DNA from: Acidimicrobiia bacterium | Lineage (GTDB): Bacteria; Actinomycetota; Acidimicrobiia; Spongiisociales; JAHEDJ01 | DNA: 64,000 bases | NCBI GenBank assembly: GCA_035471805.1 | Contig: DATIPS010000033.1 | Location: 1-64,000 of the forward strand | Reading direction: 5' to 3' | Part shown: positions 8,904-17,369 of the stretch, in pieces | How the letters are laid out: each line of letters starts with the position of its first letter | Numbering within the stretch: position 1 is the first letter of the stretch | Program-made: the position numbers and the translations under genes | Notes under the pieces: model-generated | What the model saw: only the letters and a program-made list of their open reading frames with translations | What the model was told of the DNA's origin: nothing | Databases searched by the model: none

Positions 8904-9475
8904 CAGGTGCTCACACCTGCGGCGTCCAGCGATACCTTCAGCCGCTTCAATCCGGATCGAATCCGGCTCTTTATCGTTCCTTCGGGTTCTCCGAGCATGT
9001 CGGCAACTTCCCGATAGCTGTGTCCGCCGAAATATGCGAGCTCGATGGGCTTTCGCTCACCCTCTCCGAGGTCGGAGAGAGCCTCCTTGATTTTGTCTGC
9101 GAGGGCCATCTCCCAAACTTCTTCCTCGATGTTCCGGCTGGTGTTCACGGTCAGCCTGGCGTCGTTGTCTTCCCTTGTACGACGCGCCGACTCCGACCGG
9201 ATGAAATCAATGCTGCGACCGTGTGTATGGGCGAGCAGGAAGGAACGCAACGATCCTCTTTCCGCATCGAACTTCTCCGGGTTGTTCCACAGACGTAGGA
9301 ACACTTCCTGGGTGATCTCTTCTGCCAGGGTTTCATCGCGCAGGATGCGACGGGCCAGACCGTGCACAGCTCCAGAGTGGCGACGGTATGCCTCGCCGAG
9401 CGCATCTTGGGAGAACCGACCGATGGCGGTAACCAGCGGCGCGTCGCCCAGTTCTGACAGTTCTGTTGGGCTCAT
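8903..9475 (-). CDS. sigK: ECF RNA polymerase sigma factor, SigK-like
   Basis: The 190-residue ECF sigma factor has a region 2 (ITQEVFLRLWNNPEKFD, then SFLLAHTHGRSIDFIR) and a region 4 with a helix-turn-helix (ELAYFGGHSYREVADMLGEP, then GTIKSRIRSGLKRLK). It is first in the operon sigma - anti-sigma - SDR - DUF1295. This content parallels the SigK/RskA locus of Mycobacterium (with a DUF1295 neighbour), so the SigK assignment is by context and general similarity. It is divergent from a secreted DUF4397 protein gene, a likely regulon member. Confidence 0.88.
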   Translation of the reverse strand: MSPTELSELGDAPLVTAIGRFSQDALGEAYRRHSGAVHGLARRILRDETLAEEITQEVFLRLWNNPEKFDAERGSLRSFLLAHTHGRSIDFIRSESARRTREDNDARLTVNTSRNIEEEVWEMALADKIKEALSDLGEGERKPIELAYFGGHSYREVADMLGEPEGTIKSRIRSGLKRLKVSLDAAGVST

Positions 9476-9575
9476 TGATGGCGGCCCCTTCGAAAACGAT
9501 CCCTCGGCCGCACCATGTTTTTAACAACAAGTGTCATCCATGTCCAGGCGTGCCTCCGTAGACCCTCCGTAAGCA

Positions 9576-9590
9576 GCCCGATAATCGGGC
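9576..9590 (+). promoter_or_regulatory. Stem-loop just before the DUF4397 ribosome site
   Basis: GCCCGAT-A-ATCGGGC is a perfect 7-bp inverted repeat ending 7 bases before the AGGAGA ribosome site. It could be an operator or a 5' mRNA stabiliser. Confidence 0.4.
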
Positions 9591-9607
9591 CGAATCAAGG
9601 AGAAATC

Positions 9608-10435
9608 ATGCGCAATCTCGGTCGCATATTCATAGTGGCACTGTTGCTGCTGGCCCTGCCGGCCGGTGCAGCCTTCGCCCAGACTTCAGACGGAACCGTC
9701 ACGGTTCTGCACGGCATCCCCGGCGACGGTGGGTTCCCCGTCGACATCTACGTAAATGGTGATTACAGCGCACCGTTCATTCCCGGACTCACCTTCGCAG
9801 AGTTCGCCGGCCCGGTGACCCTCCCGGCCGCCGACTACTCGATTGAGATCTACGGTGCCGGTGCCGATCCGGCCAGCACCGACCCCGCACTCGGACCGTT
9901 GGTCGTGACCCTCCCGGCCGGAGCCAATGCCACCATTGAGGCACACCTCGATGCGAGCGGCGCACCTACTGCTTCGGTGTTCGTGAACGACATCTCTGAG
10001 ATCGCCGCCGGCAATACGCGGTTGACCGTCCGTCACACCGCGGCGGCCCCGACGGTCGACGTCCTGGCCAATGATGGAGTCCTGTTCGCCGCCCTGAGCA
10101 ACCCCAACGAGGCCTCGGGTGACGTCCCGGCTGCCACCTACAACGCCAAGGTCGTGCCCACCGGTGCTACCGACCCGGTCGTGTTCGAGGCGGACCTCGC
10201 TCTTGCGGAGGGTACTTCGACGATCGTCTACGCCATTGGCTCACTCGACGGCGGTAGCTTCACGGTCGCCGTTCAGACCATCTCAGGCCTGGGTGCCGCC
10301 CCTGCGGGTGTTCCCACCGGCACCGCCGGCCTGGCAACCGAGTCCTTCCCGGTCGCCCTGGCCCTGATGGGTGCCCTGGCACTGGTCGCCCTGGCCGGCT
10401 CGGGCGTTGCCCTGGCCCGCAAGTCGAGCAACTAA
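9608..10435 (+). CDS. Secreted DUF4397 protein with C-terminal anchor
   Basis: The 275-residue product has a signal peptide (cleavage likely after AGAAFA), two DUF4397-type beta-sandwich repeats (TVTVLHGIPGD...VDIYVNG; TRLTVRHTAAAPTVDVLANDG), a hydrophobic helix at about 246-268 and a basic tail RKSSN. That tail layout resembles a sortase sorting signal, but the expected LPxTG/LAxTG is replaced by something like GLATESF. A class F sortase gene follows directly after a terminator. Start ATG 9608 has AGGAGA at 9598-9603. It is probably a surface protein under the divergent sigma factor. Confidence 0.85.
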   Translation: MRNLGRIFIVALLLLALPAGAAFAQTSDGTVTVLHGIPGDGGFPVDIYVNGDYSAPFIPGLTFAEFAGPVTLPAADYSIEIYGAGADPASTDPALGPLVVTLPAGANATIEAHLDASGAPTASVFVNDISEIAAGNTRLTVRHTAAAPTVDVLANDGVLFAALSNPNEASGDVPAATYNAKVVPTGATDPVVFEADLALAEGTSTIVYAIGSLDGGSFTVAVQTISGLGAAPAGVPTGTAGLATESFPVALALMGALALVALAGSGVALARKSSN

Positions 10436-10453
10436 CAGGAGCAAATGTGACAG

Positions 10454-10492
10454 AACCCGGGAAGGCCTCTCCTAGGTCTTCCCGGGTTCTTT
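10454..10492 (+). terminator. Rho-independent terminator
   Basis: An 11-bp perfect stem, AACCCGGGAAG with CTTCCCGGGTT, has a 13-base loop and is followed by CTTT. It ends the DUF4397 transcript and lies inside the longer frame of the sortase, which argues for the later sortase start. Confidence 0.85.
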
Positions 10493-10503
10493 ACTATCTG
10501 CCC

Positions 10504-11244
10504 ATGACCCGTCGTACGCTGACCCTCGTCTTCGCTTTCAGCCTGATCGCGCTCACTGCCGTGACGGTCGCGTACGTGAGCAACACCGAACCCGCCGAAG
10601 TGGGTGATGTTGCATCTGTGGAGGCTTTGCTGGGGCAGCGAGAGGCCTCTACCACCTCGACCTCTTCCTCGCCGACCACCGAACCACCGCCGCCGACTGA
10701 TGAGGCTGCGGTCCGACCGCCCGAGGTGTCTGTTTGGTCGGGTCTCCTCGCCGACGCCGGTCCGGGACCGGCAGTAGTCCCGACCAAGCTCACTATGACC
10801 TCGATCGACGTCGAAGCACCGATCATCTCCACCGGCGTGGATACCACCACCGGCCAGATGGCGGTTCCGGGCAACGTGACCGATGTGGCCTGGTACCAGT
10901 TTGGGCCCAGGCCGGGAGAAGGCGGATCGGCGGTTCTGGCGGCCCATGTAGACCTCGCCGGACAAGGTCCGGGGGTTTTCTTCCGTTTGCGGGAGCTGGA
11001 TCCCGGCGCCCTCGTCGAGGTCGAGTTCAGCGATGGCTCGGCCCGTCTCTTCCGAATCGAAGCGAGGACCATCTACGACAAAGAGGAACTCCCGCTGGAT
11101 ACGATCTTCTCCAGAGAAGGTTCTCCGGTGCTGACGCTGATCACCTGCGGTGGCAGCTTCAGCGAGTCGTCCCGCCATTACGACAGCAATGTGGTTGTGT
11201 ACGCGGTGCCGGTTCAACTTCCGGAACCCCGTCCCCGCTTGTAA
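10504..11244 (+). CDS. Class F sortase
   Basis: The 246-residue product has an N-terminal membrane anchor (TLVFAFSLIALTAVTVAYV), a Ser/Thr/Pro linker, and a sortase domain with catalytic H148 (AAHVD), C215 (LITCGG) and R224 (SSRHY). The GPGVFFRLREL segment and the layout around the cysteine match actinobacterial class F sortases. ATG 10504 is used because a terminator occupies the upstream extension and TACTAT lies 6 bases before it, suggesting a leaderless message. The upstream DUF4397 protein is a candidate substrate. Confidence 0.88.
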   Translation: MTRRTLTLVFAFSLIALTAVTVAYVSNTEPAEVGDVASVEALLGQREASTTSTSSSPTTEPPPPTDEAAVRPPEVSVWSGLLADAGPGPAVVPTKLTMTSIDVEAPIISTGVDTTTGQMAVPGNVTDVAWYQFGPRPGEGGSAVLAAHVDLAGQGPGVFFRLRELDPGALVEVEFSDGSARLFRIEARTIYDKEELPLDTIFSREGSPVLTLITCGGSFSESSRHYDSNVVVYAVPVQLPEPRPRL

Positions 11245-11309
11245 CGTCGGGAAATCTCTTCATCCGGAACCGGTCCGGCAACGTATGAGATTCGATCAAA
11301 GGAGACACA

Positions 11310-12086
11310 TTGACTTCCACCGTCGAACCAAAGCTCGTCAAGCTTCGCCGTTTCAACGTCATCATGGGGTTTTTCCACCTGGTGCAGGGGATTCTGATGC
11401 TCGTGTTGAGCAGCGACTTCGCCCTGCCGGTGACGAGTGCTTTCCAGGTGTTCGATGAAGAATCAAACCGGCTCGTATCCGACTTCAAAACCGCCTTCGA
11501 TCTTCCCATTGGTCCGGTCGTGGCGGCCTTCCTCTTGTTGTCGGCCGTTGCCCATTTCGCCATCGCTTCGCCGGGCATATACCGGTGGTACTCCAACAAC
11601 TTGCTGAAAGGTGCCAATTACGCACGTTGGATCGAGTACTCGCTCAGTTCGTCTTTGATGATCGTCGTCGTCTCGATGCTGGTCGGGATCTTCGACATCG
11701 TGGCGCTGATCTCCATCTTCGCCGTCAACGCAATGATGATCCTGTTCGGTTGGATGATGGAGCTCCATAACCAGACGACGAAGAAGACCGACTGGACCTC
11801 CTACTGGTTCGGGAGCATCGCCGGCATCGTGCCGTGGATCGGCATCGCCATCTACCTGATCGGCGCCGGCCAGGGGGAACAAGGCCCACCCGGATTCGTC
11901 TATGCGATCTTCTTCTCGATCTTTCTGTTCTTCAACGTGTTCGCCATCAACATGGTGTTGCAGTACCGCAAAGTAGGTAAGTGGAGCGACTATCTCTACG
12001 GCGAGCGCGCCTACATATTGCTGAGCCTGTTTGCCAAGACGGCACTCGCCTGGCAGGTGTTCGCCGGAACCTTGCGGCCCGTCTGA
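11310..12086 (+). CDS. Heliorhodopsin
   Basis: The 258-residue product has seven membrane segments and the features of the heliorhodopsin family. The start is RRFNVIMGFFHLVQGILML with H23. Helix 3 has WIEYSLSSS with the putative Schiff-base counterion E109. Helix 7 has LSLFAKTALAWQVFAG with the retinal-binding lysine K243. These fall two residues from E107 and K241 of the prototype HeR-48C12. H82 may match its second conserved histidine. The start is TTG with GGAG 5 bases upstream. The protein inserts opposite to type 1 rhodopsins and acts as a photosensor or regulator rather than a pump. It converges on a photolyase operon with a shared terminator. Confidence 0.95.
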   Translation: MTSTVEPKLVKLRRFNVIMGFFHLVQGILMLVLSSDFALPVTSAFQVFDEESNRLVSDFKTAFDLPIGPVVAAFLLLSAVAHFAIASPGIYRWYSNNLLKGANYARWIEYSLSSSLMIVVVSMLVGIFDIVALISIFAVNAMMILFGWMMELHNQTTKKTDWTSYWFGSIAGIVPWIGIAIYLIGAGQGEQGPPGFVYAIFFSIFLFFNVFAINMVLQYRKVGKWSDYLYGERAYILLSLFAKTALAWQVFAGTLRPV

Positions 12087-12092
12087 CCAGAC

Positions 12093-12136
12093 CCGGGCCC
12101 GATTCCTGCGGTGAGTCCCCCGCGATTCGGGCCCGG
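12093..12136. terminator. Bidirectional terminator between heliorhodopsin and photolyase
   Basis: CCGGGCCCGA (12093-12102) pairs perfectly with TCGGGCCCGG (12127-12136), with a second small stem in the loop. The hairpin sits between two convergent genes. Confidence 0.7.
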
Positions 12137-12138
12137 TC

Positions 12139-13479
12139 TCAACCCCCGGTTCTGGTTGCCCTGTAGGCGGCGATGGTCTCTTCCCTGGCTACGGCGTGGT
12201 CGACGATCGGTGGGGGGTAGGACTCCCCGATGATGACCCCATACCCGGCGAGGTCAAGACCGCCGGCTTCCCACGGCGCGTGGATCAGGCGATCGGGTAG
12301 TGAAGCAAGTTCAGGCACGTATCTTCGGATATAAGCGCCGGTGGGATCGAACTTGCGGCTCTGGGTGACCGGGTTGAATACCCGGAAGTATGGGGCGGCG
12401 TCGGCTCCGGTCCCGGCGACCCATTGCCAGTTGCCCGCGTTCTGGGCCGGATCGGCGTCGAGCAACAACCGGCGGAAGTACCGTTCGCCCCACCGCCAGT
12501 CGATCAGGAGGTCCTTGACCAGGAATGAAGCCGTGATCATCCGGACCCGGTTGTGCATCCATCCGGTCTCGAGCAGCTGGCGCATCCCGGCGTCGACGAG
12601 GGGGTAGCCGGTGTTGCCCGTCTTCCACGCTTCGAACTCGTCGGGATCGTTGCGCCACCTCATCCCGTCGTACTCCGACCGCAGGTTGGCGGTTGCCATA
12701 CGAGGAAAGGCCACCAGCAGGTGGGCGTAGAAGTCACGCCAGGCGAGCTGGCGGATGAACGGCTCGGCGCGCCGGTTCTGCAATAGGCGGATGACCGTGC
12801 GGGGGCTGATGGTCCCGTACTTCAAGTCGACCGACAACATCGAAGTGCCCGGCACATCCGGACGGTCCCTGTCGACGTCGTACGCCTCAACTGCGAACGC
12901 GCGCAGGCGATTGAGTGCTCCCTCTTCTCCCGGCTCCAGGTTCGGTTCGCTATCGGCACCCGGGATACCTCTGCCCGGGTCGTTCACGATCGTGGCGGTA
13001 CCGGCCTCGGGCCATGGTCGCCATTGCTTTGCAGACCAGTTCCTCCAGAAGGGAGTGAAGACTCGATAAGGTTCGCCACCGGCAGTCACAATTGCGCCCG
13101 GTGCGTGGACCAGTGACCCGTAGAAAGTGCTGACTTCGGTGCCGGTTCGCTCTCGCACGAGCCCGTCTCTGGCGTGTGCGAAGGGAGACACATCCTCGTT
13201 CCAGTAGACGGTTTGATGGGCTTCGGCTGCAGCCGGAACGATCAGGGCCGGATCGCCCAGCTCGACCCTCAGTCGACCTCCCAGTTGGCGGAGTTGACGG
13301 TCGAGCGACTGCAGATTGGCTGCCAACTGGGCGCGACGATGAGGCATCGCCCCATCCCAGAGACGCGGGTCGACGACGAACAGCGCCGCAACGGTGTCGT
13401 GATCTGAGGTGGCGGCAGCCCATGCCGGGTTGTCGGTGAGACGGAGATCCTTGCGGAACCAGACCAGACCTGAGCTCAC
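12139..13479 (-). CDS. phr: Deoxyribodipyrimidine (CPD) photolyase
   Basis: This 446-residue class I photolyase repairs cyclobutane pyrimidine dimers with blue light. The N-terminal alpha/beta antenna domain begins [17 protein letters not shown]. The C-terminal FAD domain has [34 protein letters not shown] and PYFRVFNP. The start is GTG, overlapping the acyltransferase stop by four bases (GTGA), so it is the last gene of a four-gene operon. It converges on the heliorhodopsin gene; heliorhodopsin-photolyase interaction has been reported in another bacterium. Confidence 0.95.
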   Translation of the reverse strand: MSSGLVWFRKDLRLTDNPAWAAATSDHDTVAALFVVDPRLWDGAMPHRRAQLAANLQSLDRQLRQLGGRLRVELGDPALIVPAAAEAHQTVYWNEDVSPFAHARDGLVRERTGTEVSTFYGSLVHAPGAIVTAGGEPYRVFTPFWRNWSAKQWRPWPEAGTATIVNDPGRGIPGADSEPNLEPGEEGALNRLRAFAVEAYDVDRDRPDVPGTSMLSVDLKYGTISPRTVIRLLQNRRAEPFIRQLAWRDFYAHLLVAFPRMATANLRSEYDGMRWRNDPDEFEAWKTGNTGYPLVDAGMRQLLETGWMHNRVRMITASFLVKDLLIDWRWGERYFRRLLLDADPAQNAGNWQWVAGTGADAAPYFRVFNPVTQSRKFDPTGAYIRRYVPELASLPDRLIHAPWEAGGLDLAGYGVIIGESYPPPIVDHAVAREETIAAYRATRTGG

Positions 13480-14489
13480 TTCGAGGTGTCCCGTCTCTTC
13501 GACTCGTCGATCCAGGCATCGACCCTGGCCCAGGTTTCGTACAACCAGGTGATCCGTTCTTGCCGGCCGGCGGGTATGTCACTGCGCGGAATTCTCCAGA
13601 ACTCCACGCGAATGGTCGCGTCGACCATTCCTCCCGCCCAGATGTCGCGCAGGTGAGCGAAACCCTCGAGGCCCTGGTGGGTCAGAACCACGACGTCGGC
13701 GGTGCCGGCCGCGTCGAGTAGGGCGAGGGGTCCGCTGAGGCGGGGAGGAAGAACGTGGCTCAGCTGCTGAGCCTGCTCGAACATGCCCGGATCTCGTTCT
13801 CTCAGTTTCTCGAGGGCCCTGGTCTGTTTGGCCCTGGTGAAGCGGGTTCCCTCCGGGTAGATCAGCACCCCTTCGTTTGGTCCAAGGCCTGTGCCGAGTT
13901 CAGAAATGGCCGCCAGTTCGGATTGCGTGTCATCCGCACCCCGCCGGACGAAGTAGTTTGGAAGGCGGTTGCCGGCCACGTCCAGGCAGGGATCGCTCAG
14001 AAGCTCCCGCTTCAGGACATATCGCAGCAGCATGCGGTGGCGTGTGCTGACCAGAACCGCCGGCAGCAGATTGTCCACGATCGAGGCATGGCGGACCATC
14101 AAGATGATCGGGCCGGGGGCAACGACCTTCTCGCCGGCTACCTCGAGCCGAAGCGAGAAGATCCTCCTGGCTGCGGCGAGCAGAGTCCCTGCCCAGGCCT
14201 GCTGGATGGCGAAAGTCCAGCTCAGAAGCGGGCGACGATACCGGCCGAAGCCGGTGGCTACCCAGGTGGCACCAAGTGCGGCCAGGCCGGCGGTTTCCGC
14301 CGCCAGGTAGACGAGTCCGAAACAGTACAGACGGATCCCCATCCAGTGTTTGCGGCTGGTCAACCAGCGCACCGCGTCGAACACGGCGATCAATGGCAGC
14401 AGGACGGGTGCCACCATGAGCATCAGGACCAGACCACCAACGAATGTCGGGATGGTCCTCAGCCGCCGTCGCAGGGTTCCATCAGCCAT
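13476..14489 (-). CDS. PlsC-like 1-acyl-glycerol-3-phosphate acyltransferase
   Basis: The 337-residue product has two N-terminal membrane helices and the lysophospholipid acyltransferase motifs H134-x4-D139 ([10 protein letters not shown]) and YPEGTR at 211-216. It would transfer an acyl chain to a lysophospholipid or related acceptor. The length is greater than minimal PlsC (about 240 residues) because of the N-terminal membrane part and a C-terminal extension. It is third in the operon DUF427 - SDR/DUF2867 - PlsC - photolyase. Membrane-lipid remodelling genes are frequent in light-stress regulons, which fits this setting. Confidence 0.85.
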   Translation of the reverse strand: MADGTLRRRLRTIPTFVGGLVLMLMVAPVLLPLIAVFDAVRWLTSRKHWMGIRLYCFGLVYLAAETAGLAALGATWVATGFGRYRRPLLSWTFAIQQAWAGTLLAAARRIFSLRLEVAGEKVVAPGPIILMVRHASIVDNLLPAVLVSTRHRMLLRYVLKRELLSDPCLDVAGNRLPNYFVRRGADDTQSELAAISELGTGLGPNEGVLIYPEGTRFTRAKQTRALEKLRERDPGMFEQAQQLSHVLPPRLSGPLALLDAAGTADVVVLTHQGLEGFAHLRDIWAGGMVDATIRVEFWRIPRSDIPAGRQERITWLYETWARVDAWIDESKRRDTSK

Positions 14490-14521
14490 GGTTCTTTCTA
14501 GCGCAGTTGGAGATGTTGTGG

Positions 14522-16021
14522 CTAGTGGCCGGCTCGCTCACTCCGGGCCGACCCCTCGAGTACCAGCGGGGGGAGAGTGGACCGACGGGACTCGGCCGCT
14601 CCGGTGATCCCCCGAGCCATCCGCGCGAAGATGATCTCGTGGAGTGGGGTGAGGGCAAGCCAGTAGAGGCGGGCCAGCAGTCCGCGGGGGTAGAAAGACG
14701 CTCTCTGGCGCAGACGGCTCCCGTTTTCATGCGGCTCTGCTTCGAACTCCAGCCAGGCTTCGCCCGGGAGCTTCATTTCTGCGTGGAGTTGGAGGAAACG
14801 ACCCGGTTCGATCGAGGAAACTCGCCAGAAGTCCACGGCCTCCCCAACCCGCAGGTCTTCCGGGTGCCTTCTCCCTCTGCGCAAACCGACTCCACCGACG
14901 AGGGTGTCCACGATCCCTCGCAACGTCCAGGCCCAATCCGCGTAGTAGTAGCCGACCTCGCCACCGATCCGGCTGAACGCCCAGAAGAGGTCGTCGGTCG
15001 ACGCAGGTGTCTCGACGGTACGTTCGTCGTGTTTGACGGTGGCGCCGGCCCATTCCGGATCGGTGGGTAGGGGCTCGGCAGGGGAGGCGGCGGCATCGGA
15101 CCAGCGTGTAGTTATCTGAGAAACTTCAGAAGTGTGGAGAGCCAACCGAACGGATTCCCGGTAGCCGGTCAAACCGCCGGTCTTGGACTCGGCGACCGTG
15201 TTGTCCGTCACTATTACCTCGTTCTTCAGGCTCTCGACGAGCGGCTTCGCCACCCCGGCCGGTATTGGCGTGACGAGGCCGATCCAATGCTTGGAGAGCC
15301 ACGGACTGAGGACCGGCACCGGGAGAATCACGCGCCGCGGCAGGCCGGCGACCTCCGCGTAGCCTCGCATCATTTCCTCGTAGGTCAGTTGGTCCGGTCC
15401 GCCGATCTCCCACACATGGGACTCGCCTCCGGGCTCCTCGACGGCTTCCACGAGAATCTTGAGGACGTCGGCGATGGAGATCGGTTGGCAGCGGGTGCGC
15501 ACCCATCGCGGGGTGATCATGACGGGAAGGACCTCGGTGAGGTGTCTCAGCATCTCGAACGACACGGACCCCGAACCGATGATGACGGCCGCACGCAGCT
15601 CGGTTACGGGCGTGGATCCGGCGGCGAGGGTACGTCCAACCTCCTGGCGGCTGTTGAGGTGCTTGGACAGCCGGTCGCCTTCGCCTAGACCACCCAGATA
15701 CACGATCCGCCTGAGTTGTGCGGCAGCGGCGGATTCTGCGAAGTTCTCGGCTGCTATCCGGTCACGCTCGTCGAAGTCGGCCTGCTCCCCACCCATCGAG
15801 TGGATCAGATAGAAAGCAGCATCGCATCCATCCATGGCCGTCTCGAGGCTCGGTCGATCGAACGCGTCGGCACCGACGACTTCCACTTCGTCGATCCACG
15901 GTTGGCCGGCGAGTTTCGCAGGGTTTCGAGTCATGCAACGGACCGAGTGGCCACCGGCGAGTAATGCCGGTACCAATCTCCCACCTATGTAGCCGGATGC
16001 TCCGGTGACCAGGATCTTCAA
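14522..16021 (-). CDS. NAD(P)-binding SDR with C-terminal DUF2867
   Basis: This 499-residue two-domain protein starts with a Rossmann domain of the atypical SDR type (LVTGASGYIGGRLVPAL; YLIHSMGG; RRIVYLGGLG). A C-terminal DUF2867 domain of about 150 residues (GEVGYYYADWAWTLRG; GEAVDFWRV; KLPGEAWLEFE) follows. The start is TTG at 16021 with AAGGG upstream. DUF2867 proteins often sit near photolyase or other light-stress genes. The reaction is not known. Confidence 0.88.
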   Translation of the reverse strand: MKILVTGASGYIGGRLVPALLAGGHSVRCMTRNPAKLAGQPWIDEVEVVGADAFDRPSLETAMDGCDAAFYLIHSMGGEQADFDERDRIAAENFAESAAAAQLRRIVYLGGLGEGDRLSKHLNSRQEVGRTLAAGSTPVTELRAAVIIGSGSVSFEMLRHLTEVLPVMITPRWVRTRCQPISIADVLKILVEAVEEPGGESHVWEIGGPDQLTYEEMMRGYAEVAGLPRRVILPVPVLSPWLSKHWIGLVTPIPAGVAKPLVESLKNEVIVTDNTVAESKTGGLTGYRESVRLALHTSEVSQITTRWSDAAASPAEPLPTDPEWAGATVKHDERTVETPASTDDLFWAFSRIGGEVGYYYADWAWTLRGIVDTLVGGVGLRRGRRHPEDLRVGEAVDFWRVSSIEPGRFLQLHAEMKLPGEAWLEFEAEPHENGSRLRQRASFYPRGLLARLYWLALTPLHEIIFARMARGITGAAESRRSTLPPLVLEGSARSERAGH

Positions 16022-16061
16022 GAGTCTGCCCTTCCTAGATTGAGTTGAGGGATGGTTTCCA

Positions 16062-16550
16062 TCACCATCCGCGTGTACCTTCGCCGCCTTTGAACGGACC
16101 CACGACGTCGTCGGTGATCCAGCCGCCGTAGAACTCCCCGGGCTGCGGCTCGGCGCGTTCTTCGCCCAGGTAGCAGGCGTCCATGCGGCCGGGGTAGAAC
16201 GACACGTGATCGGCGATCATTTCGTAGCCGCGACTCGGTTGCGGGTAGCTCCATGCTGCGGCCGGCGCGGTGACTTCGCCGGCTCGAACGTCCCAGTAAT
16301 GGGCTGCGCCTTTCCACTCGCATACGGTGCGCCGCGGATTCCGCACCAGTACCCCGGGGGAAACGTCTTCGATCGGCACGTAGATGTTCGGCGGATGGCT
16401 GGTTTCGAGAACCCGGAGTGCGCGAGAACTCTCGGCGATGGCCTCGCCGTTGAAGACGACCTTCACGAGGCGCGTTTCTGCCTCGACCCGCGGAGGCCTC
16501 GGGTAATCCCACACCGATTCCCGGCCGGCTCCCGGCTCCCGGCTCATCAT
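16062..16550 (-). CDS. DUF427 protein
   Basis: The 162-residue product has the DUF427 signature: VKVVFNGEAIAESSRALRVLE, then NIYVPIEDV, CEWKGAAHYWDV and the ending YGGWITDDVVGPFKG. This is a small beta-rich fold of unknown activity found widely in bacteria and fungi. It is the first gene of the photolyase operon, 40 bases before the DUF2867 gene. Two ATGs (16550, 16547) are possible starts. Confidence 0.85.
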   Translation of the reverse strand: MMSREPGAGRESVWDYPRPPRVEAETRLVKVVFNGEAIAESSRALRVLETSHPPNIYVPIEDVSPGVLVRNPRRTVCEWKGAAHYWDVRAGEVTAPAAAWSYPQPSRGYEMIADHVSFYPGRMDACYLGEERAEPQPGEFYGGWITDDVVGPFKGGEGTRGW

Positions 16551-16725
16551 GACCGGCGCTCGTGCAGGACTGCTCCAACCGTGGTCGTCATCGTCTTGGG
16601 GCGGTTGGCGGTCATGTCGGTAGCTCTCTGTGAGAACCCGCCGGATGGCGGAGCGATGTTCATGTCATCTCTTCTACGCTGCCGGGGCCGTGCACGGATG
16701 ACGTCATCTCCCTAGATTGAGGCGC

Positions 16726-17319
16726 ATGGATGACAGACTCCGGCTCAAGGCAGCTCAACTGGGCCGGATGCGGGGCATGACCCGCTACTACCACGAGCGG
16801 TTCTTCTCAGACGTGCGCTTCGCCGCAGCAACGATGCCGGCGCTCTTCATCCTGGGGTGGTGGGCGGTCGAGGAGGCTTTTCTACTGGTTCCGGTGGTGG
16901 CCCTCTTCGGAGCGACGATGACGGCCTTCGATGCTTCCTACCTGCTCTTCGCCCGTCATTACGCGGCCCGGCTGGAAGCCGACCTGAACGCTGCTCTGGG
17001 CGAGGGTACGCTTCTGGCGGCCCGGATCGAGGACACCTATCTGTTTCCTCTCAACGACCGCAAGATTGTCGTGGCGGCGCTGGGCGGCGGATTCACCTGG
17101 TTCGGGTTCATGACGCTCTTCATCACCGCACTGGGAGTGGCGGGCTTCTCGTTCGGGCTGGCCCTAGGTCTGCCCGTCCTCGGCGATCATGGTCCCGGAT
17201 GGGTCGTCGCCTACCTCGCCTCCCTGGGTCTCCTGGCGGCCTGTGCACTCGGGACCGGCGTTTGGTGGTTCGTCGGTGGTGAAGGCGAGCGGCGCCTCAG
17301 TTCTGTTCTCGAAACTTGA
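16726..17319 (+). CDS. Hypothetical four-helix membrane protein
   Basis: The 197-residue product has two hydrophobic pairs (PALFILGWWAVEEAFLLVPVVAL with a second half, and FTWFGFMTLFITALGVAGFS with VVAYLASLGLLAACALGTGVWW). A polar middle, about residues 75-115, probably lies in the cytoplasm. ATG 16726 is preferred to an upstream TTG; TAGATT lies 7 bases before it. I do not recognise the family. It ends 50 bases before the CrtI-like gene and may be co-transcribed. Confidence 0.7.
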   Translation: MDDRLRLKAAQLGRMRGMTRYYHERFFSDVRFAAATMPALFILGWWAVEEAFLLVPVVALFGATMTAFDASYLLFARHYAARLEADLNAALGEGTLLAARIEDTYLFPLNDRKIVVAALGGGFTWFGFMTLFITALGVAGFSFGLALGLPVLGDHGPGWVVAYLASLGLLAACALGTGVWWFVGGEGERRLSSVLET

Positions 17320-17369
17320 CGGGGGTCGGTGGCCGTTGATCGAATCCGCCCAGGCTCGACCCTCACGCA

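Noticed and set aside
9590-9595. CCGAAT as a SigK-type -10 box for the DUF4397 gene
   Set aside because: It lies two bases before the ribosome site, so transcription would start at or after that site, and no CCATCC lies 16-17 bases upstream.
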